The notes under the pieces are model-generated. The model worked only from the letters and a program-made list of their open reading frames with translations. It was not told where the DNA came from and made no database searches. The position numbers were made by a program, and so were the translations under genes. From assembly GCA_021158805.1 (NCBI GenBank), contig JAGGTZ010000098.1, positions 1 to 11,844 on the forward strand: a stretch of 11,844 nt of DNA, written 5' to 3'. The DNA is from Thermoproteota archaeon. Its GTDB lineage: Archaea > Korarchaeota > Korarchaeia > Korarchaeales > Korarchaeaceae. The number at the start of each line of letters is the position of its first letter. The first letter of the stretch is position 1. Below are positions 1 through 5,857 of the stretch, piece by piece.

Positions 1-224
1 CTCTCGGCCTCCATGGCTGCCTCTATTACGGCCTCAACAGCCTCCTGTCCATCTTCCCTTACAACGACGAGAACGTTAGAGTCGTATACCCTATCATTAG
101 GGGAATATAGGGCTACTATCTTGAGGAGGGAATCTCCAAGTCTCTTGAGTAAGGCGGCCTTAAGCCTCTCAATTAACTCAATCCAATTCCTGTCTGCCTT
201 TAAGTCTACGATGTAAGCTGGCAT
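1..224 (-). CDS. Nucleotidyltransferase-like (MNT/pol-beta fold) protein, N-terminal part, cut by window edge
   Basis: The minus-strand reading frame is open from an ATG at 224 to the window edge, giving 74 residues beginning MPAYIVDLKADRN. An amphipathic helix (about residues 13-30) is followed by a strand-turn-strand KIVALYSPNDRVYDSNVLVVV (35-55, last residue counted). This is where minimal nucleotidyltransferases carry the pattern ALYGS-x-ARG-...-SDIDLLVV. The hydrophobic strands and spacing match. The Gly-Ser of the active-site turn is replaced by Ser-Pro (41-42), and the Asp-x-Asp pair reads D48-S-N50. The protein may therefore be a catalytically dead or diverged member, for instance one half of an antitoxin-like or DNA-repair-associated NTase. 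A TATA-like box about 26 bp upstream supports the ATG at 224 and leaderless transcription. The family call rests on a short segment and is inference; that the frame is coding is more secure. Confidence 0.6.
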   Translation of the reverse strand, partial: MPAYIVDLKADRNWIELIERLKAALLKRLGDSLLKIVALYSPNDRVYDSNVLVVVREDGQEAVEAVIEAAMEAE

Positions 225-244
225 CCCCTTATTCTCATAGGGAG

Positions 245-255
245 CCTATAAAACT
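245..255 (-). promoter_or_regulatory. TATA-like box for the 1-224 gene
   Basis: Read on the minus strand the site is AGTTTTATAGG. Its centre is about 26 bp upstream of the ATG at 224, the spacing expected for an archaeal leaderless transcript. No convincing Shine-Dalgarno sequence with normal spacing is seen before that ATG (the G-run abuts it), which agrees with leaderless initiation. Confidence 0.55.
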
Positions 256-431
256 TTGCCGTTCCATTAGGAGATCTGCCCTGCAATCTTTTTATCGATC
301 CCTCAGCACTCTCAAAGTCCCCAGGCGTGGATCTATTGGGAAGATTATTCAAGTAAAGGGGTTACCATGTTTAGAGAAACTAAAGGAATTGTCGATATCC
401 AAGTAGACATGCCAAGCTAAGAGGAGAATGA

Positions 432-490
432 GACCTCAGTCCGCCCGTCATTCCTCATTATGTAGGATGAAGGAATTATCATCATCGGCC
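432..490 (-). ncRNA. Candidate box C/D guide sRNA, predicted to target 16S rRNA C1402 (E. coli numbering)
   Basis: All parts are read on the minus strand. Bases 490-487 (GGCC) and 435-432 (GGTC) can form a terminal stem with one G-U pair. Box C is ATGATGA (485-479, matching RUGAUGA) and box D is CTGA (439-436). A C'-like box ATGAGGA (458-452, one mismatch) lies exactly 12 nt before box D. The 12-nt D guide (451-440) reads ATGACGGGCGGA. Nine of its bases pair perfectly with CCGCCCGUC (1399-1407) of the universally conserved 16S decoding region, and 1408 pairs as A-U or G-U. The base adjacent to box D does not pair. The N+5 rule puts the methylated base at C1402, a position 2'-O-methylated in bacteria by RsmI. 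C-to-D length is 50 nt, typical of archaeal sRNAs. The D' box is poor (CTAC at best), so the first guide is uncertain. The RNA would act with L7Ae, Nop5 and fibrillarin. No transcript has been observed; the call is from sequence alone. Confidence 0.78.
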
Positions 491-510
491 ATTCTATATC
501 CCCAGGATGC

Positions 511-525
511 CTTTTAATTATTTTA
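511..525 (-). promoter_or_regulatory. TATA-like box for the C/D sRNA
   Basis: On the minus strand this AT-rich tract reads TAAAATAATTAAAAG. The AATTAAAA core (519-512) is centred about 25 bp upstream of position 490, which is the first base of the sRNA terminal stem. The predicted transcription start therefore coincides with the predicted RNA 5' end, and this supports an independently transcribed sRNA gene. Confidence 0.55.
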
Positions 526-571
526 CTAGCGAAAAGACCGTTGACGCACTTTTGTCCCACTAATGTCTCAG

Positions 572-580
572 AAATATTTA
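572..580 (+). promoter_or_regulatory. TATA-like box for the 607 gene
   Basis: The sequence AAATATTTA is centred about 31 bp before the ATG at 607. It favours that ATG over the in-frame upstream TTG at 541, because the box would lie inside the coding region of the longer version. Confidence 0.5.
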
Positions 581-606
581 ATAGCCGTCAGCTCATCCGT
601 CACTTG

Positions 607-1110
607 ATGTCTCGCCTCCCCGTCCTGCTCCTACTAGTAATGTTAATGGGGGCCACAGTGATCCCTTCGCTAGCTCAAGCCCTGACAGGCCCAATAGCAA
701 TTATCTCAAATCAAATAGATATGCCAACGGCCGAGAGAATGGAGGATGTCCTAGCATCTATGGGTTTCGATGTTTCCATCTATACCCCTTATCAGTTTGA
801 TAAGGCCCTAGAGGAGGCTCAATTCGTCATAGTATTGGGTGGACATAAGGCCCCAGGAGGTATTTCAGAGATCTCAGGATATTTCCTTAGCGATAAAGAG
901 AAAGGACTCTTGGAGAAGAGAAACTATGCCTATTACTTCATTAAGAGGGCCTCTAATAGAAAACCTGTAGTCATAGTAGCTGGAAACGACCGATTTGGCA
1001 CCTATAGAGCTGCTAATACGTTTCTGATAAAGGGCCTCCCTGAGGTTGAGAAATTCCTCTCATATGCAAGTCCCGTTCTAGTGGTTACTTACTTCCCGAG
1101 CGGGGGATAA
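607..1110 (+). CDS. Small secreted protein with S-layer-like GG / AGxDRxGT domain
   Basis: The product is 167 aa from the ATG at 607. A longer in-frame start (TTG at 541) adds 22 polar residues before the signal peptide and is rejected. Residues 1-25 form a signal peptide: Arg3, a leucine-rich core, then SLAQA as the likely cleavage site. The mature part is one alpha/beta domain with SNQIDM (34-39), strand VIVLGG followed by HKAPGG (about 74-85), and VVIVAGNDRFGT (121-132). The same three motifs in the same order occur at residues 33-38, 76-84 and 122-130 of the 9120-10199 product, so the two are paralogues. Paired 'GG-x-APG' and 'AGxDRxGTxxA' motifs resemble domains in archaeal S-layer and surface proteins; this is a motif-level resemblance, and the function is unknown. 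There is no C-terminal membrane anchor, so the protein is likely extracellular. It is probably co-transcribed with the next gene, 2 bases downstream. Confidence 0.75.
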   Translation: MSRLPVLLLLVMLMGATVIPSLAQALTGPIAIISNQIDMPTAERMEDVLASMGFDVSIYTPYQFDKALEEAQFVIVLGGHKAPGGISEISGYFLSDKEKGLLEKRNYAYYFIKRASNRKPVVIVAGNDRFGTYRAANTFLIKGLPEVEKFLSYASPVLVVTYFPSGG

Positions 1111-1112
1111 AA

Positions 1113-2216
1113 ATGACCTCCCGCTACAGGGAGGAGCCCCCAAGCCCAGAGATAATTCAGCTTGCTCACCTATATCATGATCTAGTTAAGGGATCACCTA
1201 TCTCTCCACGAGATATTACTGGATCCCGCAGCGATTCGATCCTCTGGCTACCTAATGAGGGTGTGAGCCTCACAGAGGCAGTACTATTGGCGGGTAAACC
1301 AGTAGTTCCTCTCCAAACAGTCCAGATGAAGTTAGAGAGGCAGTTAGGGATTAAGGCAGGGTACCTAATGGATCTCTTGAAGGCTGGTCTAATTTCCCTA
1401 ATATCGGATACTCCTTCTCAGGACCCCCTGATACCATATTATCTTAAGAGGGTGGTCCTATTCTCTCTCGCTTGGTTCATAACGAATTCAGCCCTCGCGT
1501 CAGGATTAACAGCTTTAGAAGAAATTGTCTCCTTCTACCTCCTTAAGATGAGGGAGTATGTAAGGGAGTGGGGCGAGAAGGCGAGGGAGGCATTTTCACT
1601 GATGGCCTTGGGGATGGAGCCCCTCCTCAGGGAAATGCTCCATAAGGGCGTTAAATCTGAGCTCTCTACATTAGTCAATCTTATCCTTTATCCAGTAGCT
1701 CTAGCAGCAACAATGAAGGCCTTCTTATCACCCCAGCTGGACAAAAGCCTATTATGGCCCTTAATATCGCCGAAAATGGTCGTACATACGGATAAACTTC
1801 ATGGATACCTACCTATGGTAATCAGGGATAATGAGGAGTTGCTGAGGTTTGCTCAGGATATGCATGAGACTTATAGGGAGATAGGCTTAAGGCTCATCTT
1901 GACACTCAGACGACTATCCTTAGGAAGGATGCCCGTTGATCTCGGCTCCCTGCAGGAGCTCTTAGACCAGGTATCAAGTGATTTAATGGACTGGTCTAGG
2001 AGAAGGAGGGTTAGATTCCTAGGAGCCAAGGTAAAGAGGAAGGAGATAAGGGTCTATGCATTTTACCCCTCCGCACCGGACATATGGCTCAGCAGACTCC
2101 GTGAGTGGGGGCTTCAGAGGATGAGCAGCGGGCCCTCGCCTACAACAGCATACCCATGGCCCTTCAAGGAGAAAGGAGTGGCCTTCCTCTCACTCAGCTT
2201 CGGAATCCAGAACTGA
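1113..2216 (+). CDS. Hypothetical protein, 367 aa, mostly helical
   Basis: I do not recognise this protein. The ATG at 1113 lies 2 bases after the preceding stop, with a G-rich tract (CGGGGGA, 1101-1107) as ribosome-binding site, so it is probably the second gene of a bicistronic unit. The N-terminal 110 residues include a possible winged-helix-like region (helices near 50-95, with repeated leucines and a Gly-Leu-Ile turn). Two hydrophobic helical stretches (about 113-131 and 184-203) contain Asn/Ser and could be buried core or membrane-associated. A basic patch (S-R-R-R-R-V-R, 295-301) leads into a strand-rich C-terminus (KRKEIRVYAFYPS, 308-320). There is no signal peptide. Its 3' end overlaps the convergent small gene at 2190-2450 by 27 bases. 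Pairing with a secreted surface protein suggests an envelope-related role, but this is only contextual. Confidence 0.7.
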   Translation: MTSRYREEPPSPEIIQLAHLYHDLVKGSPISPRDITGSRSDSILWLPNEGVSLTEAVLLAGKPVVPLQTVQMKLERQLGIKAGYLMDLLKAGLISLISDTPSQDPLIPYYLKRVVLFSLAWFITNSALASGLTALEEIVSFYLLKMREYVREWGEKAREAFSLMALGMEPLLREMLHKGVKSELSTLVNLILYPVALAATMKAFLSPQLDKSLLWPLISPKMVVHTDKLHGYLPMVIRDNEELLRFAQDMHETYREIGLRLILTLRRLSLGRMPVDLGSLQELLDQVSSDLMDWSRRRRVRFLGAKVKRKEIRVYAFYPSAPDIWLSRLREWGLQRMSSGPSPTTAYPWPFKEKGVAFLSLSFGIQN

Positions 2217-2450
2217 TATAGCCTCGTGACACCCAAATCCCCTATCATGAATTCTACCTAAGGTATAGAGGATGTCCCTTAACGAATCCTTCGCCTCACC
2301 TCTCTCACTAAACTCATCGAACCAGACACCAAGTATTGCCCCCCTAGAATTATCTCTTTCCACCACGATGACTATGTAGGAATCATCTCCTTTTACCAGA
2401 AAACCCTCCGCCTCATAGTCGTCCACTCTCTCAGGACCTACGCATACCAT
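2190..2450 (-). CDS. Small hypothetical protein (86 aa)
   Basis: The product is unrecognised. It is acidic, with a beta-hairpin-like core (YIVIVVERD ... GAILGVWFDEF, about residues 25-46) followed by a helix (SLRDILYTLGRIHDR, about 56-70). The frame stays open upstream of the ATG at 2450 to just past the stop of the preceding minus-strand gene, encoding LKRYELVEKID, which reads like protein. There is no ATG, GTG or TTG in that extension, and no clear ribosome-binding site before 2450. The start is therefore uncertain, and a frameshift joining it to the upstream small gene cannot be excluded. The 3' end overlaps the convergent 1113-2216 gene by 27 bases. Confidence 0.55.
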   Translation of the reverse strand: MVCVGPERVDDYEAEGFLVKGDDSYIVIVVERDNSRGAILGVWFDEFSERGEAKDSLRDILYTLGRIHDRGFGCHEAISVLDSEAE

Positions 2451-2479
2451 ATCTATCTTTTCGACTAGTTCGTACCTCT

Positions 2480-2728
2480 TCAGTCCAGATCACCCAGTTT
2501 ATCCCTTAGCATAGTTAGGGCCCTTCTTAAGACCCCATCTGACTCCTTGCCCAGCCATCTCGGTCTCCTTATTAGTTCCTCAATCTCCTTAATGTCATTT
2601 ATCTTCTCGTAGATTCTCAGTCCTAACCTCCCTTGCCTCCTAAGTTCGCAAATGAGGATCTTGTATGTTCCAGAATCCTTAAGTTCGCATGTCACATAGA
2701 CGCCTTGGGAGATCTCGACCTTCACCAT
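2480..2728 (-). CDS. Small hypothetical protein (82 aa)
   Basis: This is an unrecognised soluble protein. N-terminal strands (VKVEISQGVYVTCEL and YKILICELR, to about residue 30) are followed by basic and acidic helices (IKEIEELIRRPRWLG, then a second helix about 66-79). The ATG at 2728 is preceded by a purine-rich GAGGCGG about 6 bases upstream and a TATA-like box at 2771-2782. That would give a roughly 20-nt leader. It is the first gene of a short minus-strand unit with the 2190-2450 gene, 29 bases further on. Both proteins have the order strand-pair then helix and similar size, so they might be distant paralogues; the sequence identity is too low to assert it. Confidence 0.6.
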   Translation of the reverse strand: MVKVEISQGVYVTCELKDSGTYKILICELRRQGRLGLRIYEKINDIKEIEELIRRPRWLGKESDGVLRRALTMLRDKLGDLD

Positions 2729-2770
2729 GGCTACCGCCTCTGGGGTTTATCATGTATCGATATAACCCCC

Positions 2771-2782
2771 TATTATTTAAAG
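2771..2782 (-). promoter_or_regulatory. TATA-like box for the 2728 small-gene unit
   Basis: On the minus strand the site reads CTTTAAATAATA, a good archaeal box A. It is centred about 48 bp upstream of the ATG at 2728, which leaves room for a short leader carrying the GAGGCGG ribosome-binding site. A second AT tract (TTATATC, near 2758-2764) at about 32 bp is an alternative. Confidence 0.45.
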
Positions 2783-2791
2783 CGAATATCG

Positions 2792-2806
2792 GGAGCCACT
2801 AGCTCC
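2792..2806. repeat. Short perfect hairpin
   Basis: GGAGC (2792-2796) and GCTCC (2802-2806) form a perfect 5-bp inverted repeat around a 5-base loop (CACTA), extendable by one G-U pair. It lies in the divergent intergenic region 2729-2989. No T-tract follows it, so a terminator role is not supported. It may be chance or a protein-binding site. Confidence 0.3.
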
Positions 2807-2830
2807 TGCCTATATGGACTAAGTTAAAGG

Positions 2831-2909
2831 GAATTAGCGGGCTTTGATCTGTTAATTTAGCAAACTGGCCGAATCATGTTATGAATTTAGCACTTTATCC
2901 GATTACCAC
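2831..2909 (+). repeat. Imperfect direct repeats containing AATT(T)AGC
   Basis: The core AATTTAGCA occurs at 2854-2862 and again at 2884-2892, exactly 30 bases apart. The two surrounding 26-base units agree at about 18 positions. A third, shorter copy GAATTAGC is at 2831-2838. They lie upstream of the antiporter operon on the divergent side, between it and the 2480-2728 promoter. An operator for a DNA-bending or multimeric regulator is one reading; an AT-rich chance repeat is the other. Confidence 0.4.
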
Positions 2910-2931
2910 TAGCCAATGTCCACATGGTTAG

Positions 2932-2988
2932 CCCATTAAAGGACAGGGAAATTCATTAATAGATGGTATTTTAATGAGACTGGGAGAG
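2932..2988 (+). promoter_or_regulatory. Promoter and ribosome-binding region of the antiporter operon
   Basis: Three AT-rich TATA candidates lie here: CCATTAAAG (2933-2941), ATTCATTAATAG (2951-2962) and TATTTTAAT (2967-2975). The second, about 33 bp before the ATG at 2990, fits a near-leaderless start. The first would leave a leader of roughly 25 nt containing GGGAG (2982-2986), a plausible Shine-Dalgarno sequence. The sequence alone does not decide between them. Confidence 0.4.
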
Positions 2989-2989
2989 C

Positions 2990-4657
2990 ATGACGGAAGC
3001 GGGCCTTCCCCACATATCTTCGATACTTTACTTGGCCATTGTATCTCTAGTCGCGGTATTCTATAGTAGGATAAAGCCCATTGTCATTCTCCCAGCCCTG
3101 ATGATCGGTTCCTTGGTGGGGAAGGCCCTAGGACTTGAGATTCCAGTTATATTGACTTCTTTAAGTCCTTTCGCGCTTGCATTACTTGTATTTATAGCTG
3201 GAGTGGAGCTAGATGTTGATTTCGTAAAGAGGGAGAAGGAGAGGCTCTTCTTGTTCATTTTCTTTGAAGCGTCCATTATCCTCTCCCTTTACGGTGTTCT
3301 CAGAACTGTAATGAGTCATGCAGCGGCACTGACACTAACAGCAATAATGATAGCCTCTAACGAGGCCTTTGCATACGAGTTCGGGAAGAGGGTGGATAGG
3401 GAACTCGCAAATTATGGGATAGCAATCTCCATTCTGGAGGATTCTCTAGCGGTATTCCTTGCCTCGGTTGGTTACTTTACCGTCGGACTGGAGGGACTGT
3501 CTAGGGATGCCTTCTATAATCTCCTAGTGTGGAGCGTTATTGTGCTCCTAATTTCCATAATACTAGCGAGATGGATAGACAAGCTGATCAAGGGAGCGGA
3601 AGAGAACACCAAGCTTCTAATGGTACTCCTCTATCTCATCATCCTAATATCCATATCTGAGTTCCTGAAGCTCCCTGAGGCCCTAGTAATCTTCATCGGA
3701 GCCATCGCTATGGCCATTCAAGGCTTAGATAAGCCGGTATTTGAGGTGTTAGAGGGGCTAATGACCCTCGCTCTAATGGGTTTCGTGATGATACTACCAT
3801 ATGATGTGACCGTCGGTACCATGGACCTCTGGAGTACCTTCTGGCTCTATACTAGGGCAGCTGTGATAGGTTTTGCATTAGCCATCTTAGTTTATGTTTT
3901 CAGGGCTATGGCTTTGTTTGTAGCTAGCTTTCTAAGTGGGATGGAATTCGTTAGGGGTCTCAGGCTTACACTGGTTCTAGCTAACACCGGGGAGTTCGGT
4001 CTACTGGTGCTCGCTACCCTGCTTGCCGAGGGAGTTAAGCTTCCACCTGAACTCTCTTTGGGAGCGATGTTCGCTTACGCCTTTAATCTAACAATCCTCA
4101 ACGTGCTGACATCTAGGATCGACGGTGTGGTCAATACGATAATGCTCAAGACCCCGAAGCAGCTCATGGATAAGATTCTTAGGATACATCAAGAGATCTC
4201 AGAGCTTATAGAAAGCTTAATTGCTGATGTGGAGTTCAAATATTATGTTTACCAGCTCGCCTTCACTATCTCCATAACGTACCTGTTAACCCTCCTGTTC
4301 AACCTCAAGATAAGCTTTGAAGTCAATACTGTAGTGCTCCTATTCCTTGTATCCTCTATAATAGCATCGCTATACCTGATATTCCAGAAGGTGACAATTA
4401 GTTTGAGGAGGATGACGGGTTTGGGTGTTACTAAAACGTTCAGCCTTATACTGAGGCTATTAATACTCTATGTGACCCTACTCCCGCTAATCAGTATAGT
4501 GAGCGAGTTCTATACTCAGGGAATGCACCTCATTTTCTCCAACCCCCTAACATTCATAGTAGTTGTTGTCCTATCGATAGGGTTCATCTCCCTTACTGAT
4601 AAGATCTTCTCCAAGCTCATGCACCTATCAGCCCCAAGTGAAGAGGAGGGGGTGTGA
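2990..4657 (+). CDS. CPA2-family cation/proton antiporter (KefB/NapA type)
   Basis: This 555-aa polytopic membrane protein belongs to the Na+(K+)/H+ antiporter type of the CPA2 superfamily. Hydrophobic segments occur throughout residues 10-380, about 11-12 of them. Landmarks fit the family in order: the early LPALMIGSLVGKALGL segment (34-49), LLVFIAGVELD (65-75), the ion-site segment ILEDSLAVFL (148-157) in which D151 corresponds to the transport Asp of Q-D/E-D motifs, and ANTGEFGLLVL (331-341) matching the family's A-x-x-GEF signature. A linker helix (about 385-412) is followed by a C-terminal group of four further membrane segments (about 419-538). No cytosolic TrkA-N/TrkA-C nucleotide-binding domain is seen, so KefC-like ligand gating is not expected. 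The protein likely exchanges Na+ or K+ for H+ across the cytoplasmic membrane; ion specificity cannot be read from sequence. It is followed after 3 bases by a dehydrogenase gene in the same operon. Confidence 0.88.
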   Translation: MTEAGLPHISSILYLAIVSLVAVFYSRIKPIVILPALMIGSLVGKALGLEIPVILTSLSPFALALLVFIAGVELDVDFVKREKERLFLFIFFEASIILSLYGVLRTVMSHAAALTLTAIMIASNEAFAYEFGKRVDRELANYGIAISILEDSLAVFLASVGYFTVGLEGLSRDAFYNLLVWSVIVLLISIILARWIDKLIKGAEENTKLLMVLLYLIILISISEFLKLPEALVIFIGAIAMAIQGLDKPVFEVLEGLMTLALMGFVMILPYDVTVGTMDLWSTFWLYTRAAVIGFALAILVYVFRAMALFVASFLSGMEFVRGLRLTLVLANTGEFGLLVLATLLAEGVKLPPELSLGAMFAYAFNLTILNVLTSRIDGVVNTIMLKTPKQLMDKILRIHQEISELIESLIADVEFKYYVYQLAFTISITYLLTLLFNLKISFEVNTVVLLFLVSSIIASLYLIFQKVTISLRRMTGLGVTKTFSLILRLLILYVTLLPLISIVSEFYTQGMHLIFSNPLTFIVVVVLSIGFISLTDKIFSKLMHLSAPSEEEGV

Positions 4658-4660
4658 TCC

Positions 4661-5857
4661 ATGAAGATAGTTGTACTTGGTGCTGGTATAATGTCTAGAG
4701 CTGCTATTTTTGACCTAGCTGACGATGAAGTAAGCCCGGATGTCAGCGAGATATTTGTCTACGATCTGGATGGAAGGAAGGCTGAGGATGTAGCCAAGAA
4801 GGCATCTAAGCTAACGAGTTTTAAGGAGATAAATCACGGAAAGCTAGATGTGAGGGATGTAGATAGCACTGCTGAGGTATTGAGCGACGCTGATGTGGTG
4901 ATAAACGGGGTGATCTACTACTATATTCCTCAAGTGATGGAAGCTGCCCTAAAGGCAGGCGCCAATTATCTAGACCTGGGGAGCGATGTAGAGACCTTAG
5001 TCAGGCAGCAAAAGATGGATCCTGAATTTAGGGATAAAGGGCTAGTGGCGATCCCTGGAATGGGAGGAAGCCCCGGTCTGATAAATATAGAGGCGAAGTA
5101 CGCCGTAGAGAGAATGGATTATGTGGAGAAGTTGTATCTGAGAGAGGGATGGATCGACTTTAACGACTATGACTCTTTAGGAATTCCTCTACCTGTTCCA
5201 TATTCTTTAGATACGATAATGGACGAGTTTGAGGATCCAGTGGAGGTATGGGAGGAGGGTCGTCTTAGGTACATTCCACCCTTCTCAGGCAGGGAAGAGA
5301 TGGAATTCCCACCTCCTGTTGGAAAGGTAGAGCTTTACTATGTTGAACATCCTGAGGTCTATACCTTGGGCGAGACCTTCAAGCATAAGGGACTTAAATT
5401 CGTGGATTATAAGCTCTCATTCCCCAGAGATCTCTACATAAAGTACAAACTCCTGAAAGATCTGGGCCTCTCCTCCACAGAGCCCCTAGACATAATGGGA
5501 GTTGATGTGGTCCCGAGGGATGTGATAAAGTTTCTCGTTGAAAAAACGCTACAAAAGAGAGAGATCCCTCCAAATGATTATGATATCATGAGGGTAATAG
5601 CGCTGGGCCGAAAAGACGGTAAAAAGGCTAAGCTAGTGGTAGACATATTCATAGAGTGGAGTAAAAAGTGGAATGTTAGTGCTCAGGCTCTCCTAGTTGG
5701 GAGCCCTGCCTCCATAGCCGCTCAGTGGACCGCTAAGGGTATCATAGCTGAACCAGGCGTTCACAATCCTGAGGAGGTTATAGAGCCAATTCCTTTCTTC
5801 AACGAGTTGAAGTTAAGGGGGATGAAGTTTAGGGAGAGTTTAGAGGTCTTCGTTTAG
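4661..5857 (+). CDS. Saccharopine dehydrogenase / lysine dehydrogenase-like NAD(P)-dependent oxidoreductase
   Basis: This 398-aa cytosolic enzyme has an N-terminal Rossmann fold. It opens MKIVVLGAGIMSRAA, with the dinucleotide motif GAGxxS at 7-12 where the third Gly is Ser. An acidic residue at the end of strand 2 (YDLDGRKAE, 34-42) suggests preference for NAD+. DADVVING (76-83), YLDLG (103-107) and GMGGSPGLINIEA (133-145) match the saccharopine dehydrogenase/carboxynorspermidine synthase superfamily, in which G-x-x-PG-x-x-N is highly conserved. The substrate-binding C-terminal domain runs from about 145 to the end. Archaeal relatives are annotated as L-lysine dehydrogenase or saccharopine reductase; substrate cannot be assigned here. 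A strong Shine-Dalgarno sequence (GGAGGGGGTG, 4646-4655) at the end of the antiporter gene supports the ATG at 4661 and translation from the shared transcript. Its stop overlaps the convergent M42 gene by 4 bases. Confidence 0.87.
   Translation: MKIVVLGAGIMSRAAIFDLADDEVSPDVSEIFVYDLDGRKAEDVAKKASKLTSFKEINHGKLDVRDVDSTAEVLSDADVVINGVIYYYIPQVMEAALKAGANYLDLGSDVETLVRQQKMDPEFRDKGLVAIPGMGGSPGLINIEAKYAVERMDYVEKLYLREGWIDFNDYDSLGIPLPVPYSLDTIMDEFEDPVEVWEEGRLRYIPPFSGREEMEFPPPVGKVELYYVEHPEVYTLGETFKHKGLKFVDYKLSFPRDLYIKYKLLKDLGLSSTEPLDIMGVDVVPRDVIKFLVEKTLQKREIPPNDYDIMRVIALGRKDGKKAKLVVDIFIEWSKKWNVSAQALLVGSPASIAAQWTAKGIIAEPGVHNPEEVIEPIPFFNELKLRGMKFRESLEVFV

Larger units (their letters stand above)
225..606. other. 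Intergenic region with sRNA and two outward promoters
   Basis: This 382-base stretch separates the minus-strand NTase-like gene from the plus-strand 607 gene. It holds the C/D sRNA (432-490), its promoter, and the TATA boxes of both flanking genes. A plus-strand frame at 271-420 is free of stops, but its only usual start is an ATG at 367 (17 codons), so it was not called. The section 256-431 has no other element I can support. Confidence 0.7.

Noticed and set aside
13..216. Plus-strand 67-aa open frame at the left edge
   Set aside because: Low-complexity Ser/Thr/Leu composition, and it lies antisense to a more protein-like minus-strand frame with a promoter at the right spacing.
271..420. 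Stop-free plus-strand frame ending in ...FRETKGIVDIQVDMPS
   Set aside because: Only an internal ATG at 367 gives a start, leaving 17 codons. No ribosome-binding site or promoter with good spacing was seen. A decayed gene end is possible but unsupported.
450..476. Hairpin considered as a transcription terminator
   Set aside because: No T-tract follows on either strand, and archaeal termination does not need such hairpins. It is accounted for within the sRNA.
448..492. Minus-strand 14-codon reading frame MADDDNSFILHNEE
   Set aside because: It overlaps the C/D sRNA almost completely; the GATGATGA that reads as Asp codons is better explained as box C.
541..606. N-terminal extension of the 607 gene from TTG 541
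   Set aside because: It adds polar residues in front of a signal peptide and would place the TATA box inside the coding sequence.
2633..2827. Plus-strand 64-aa frame
   Set aside because: Antisense to the 2480-2728 gene and its promoter; composition unlike a real protein.
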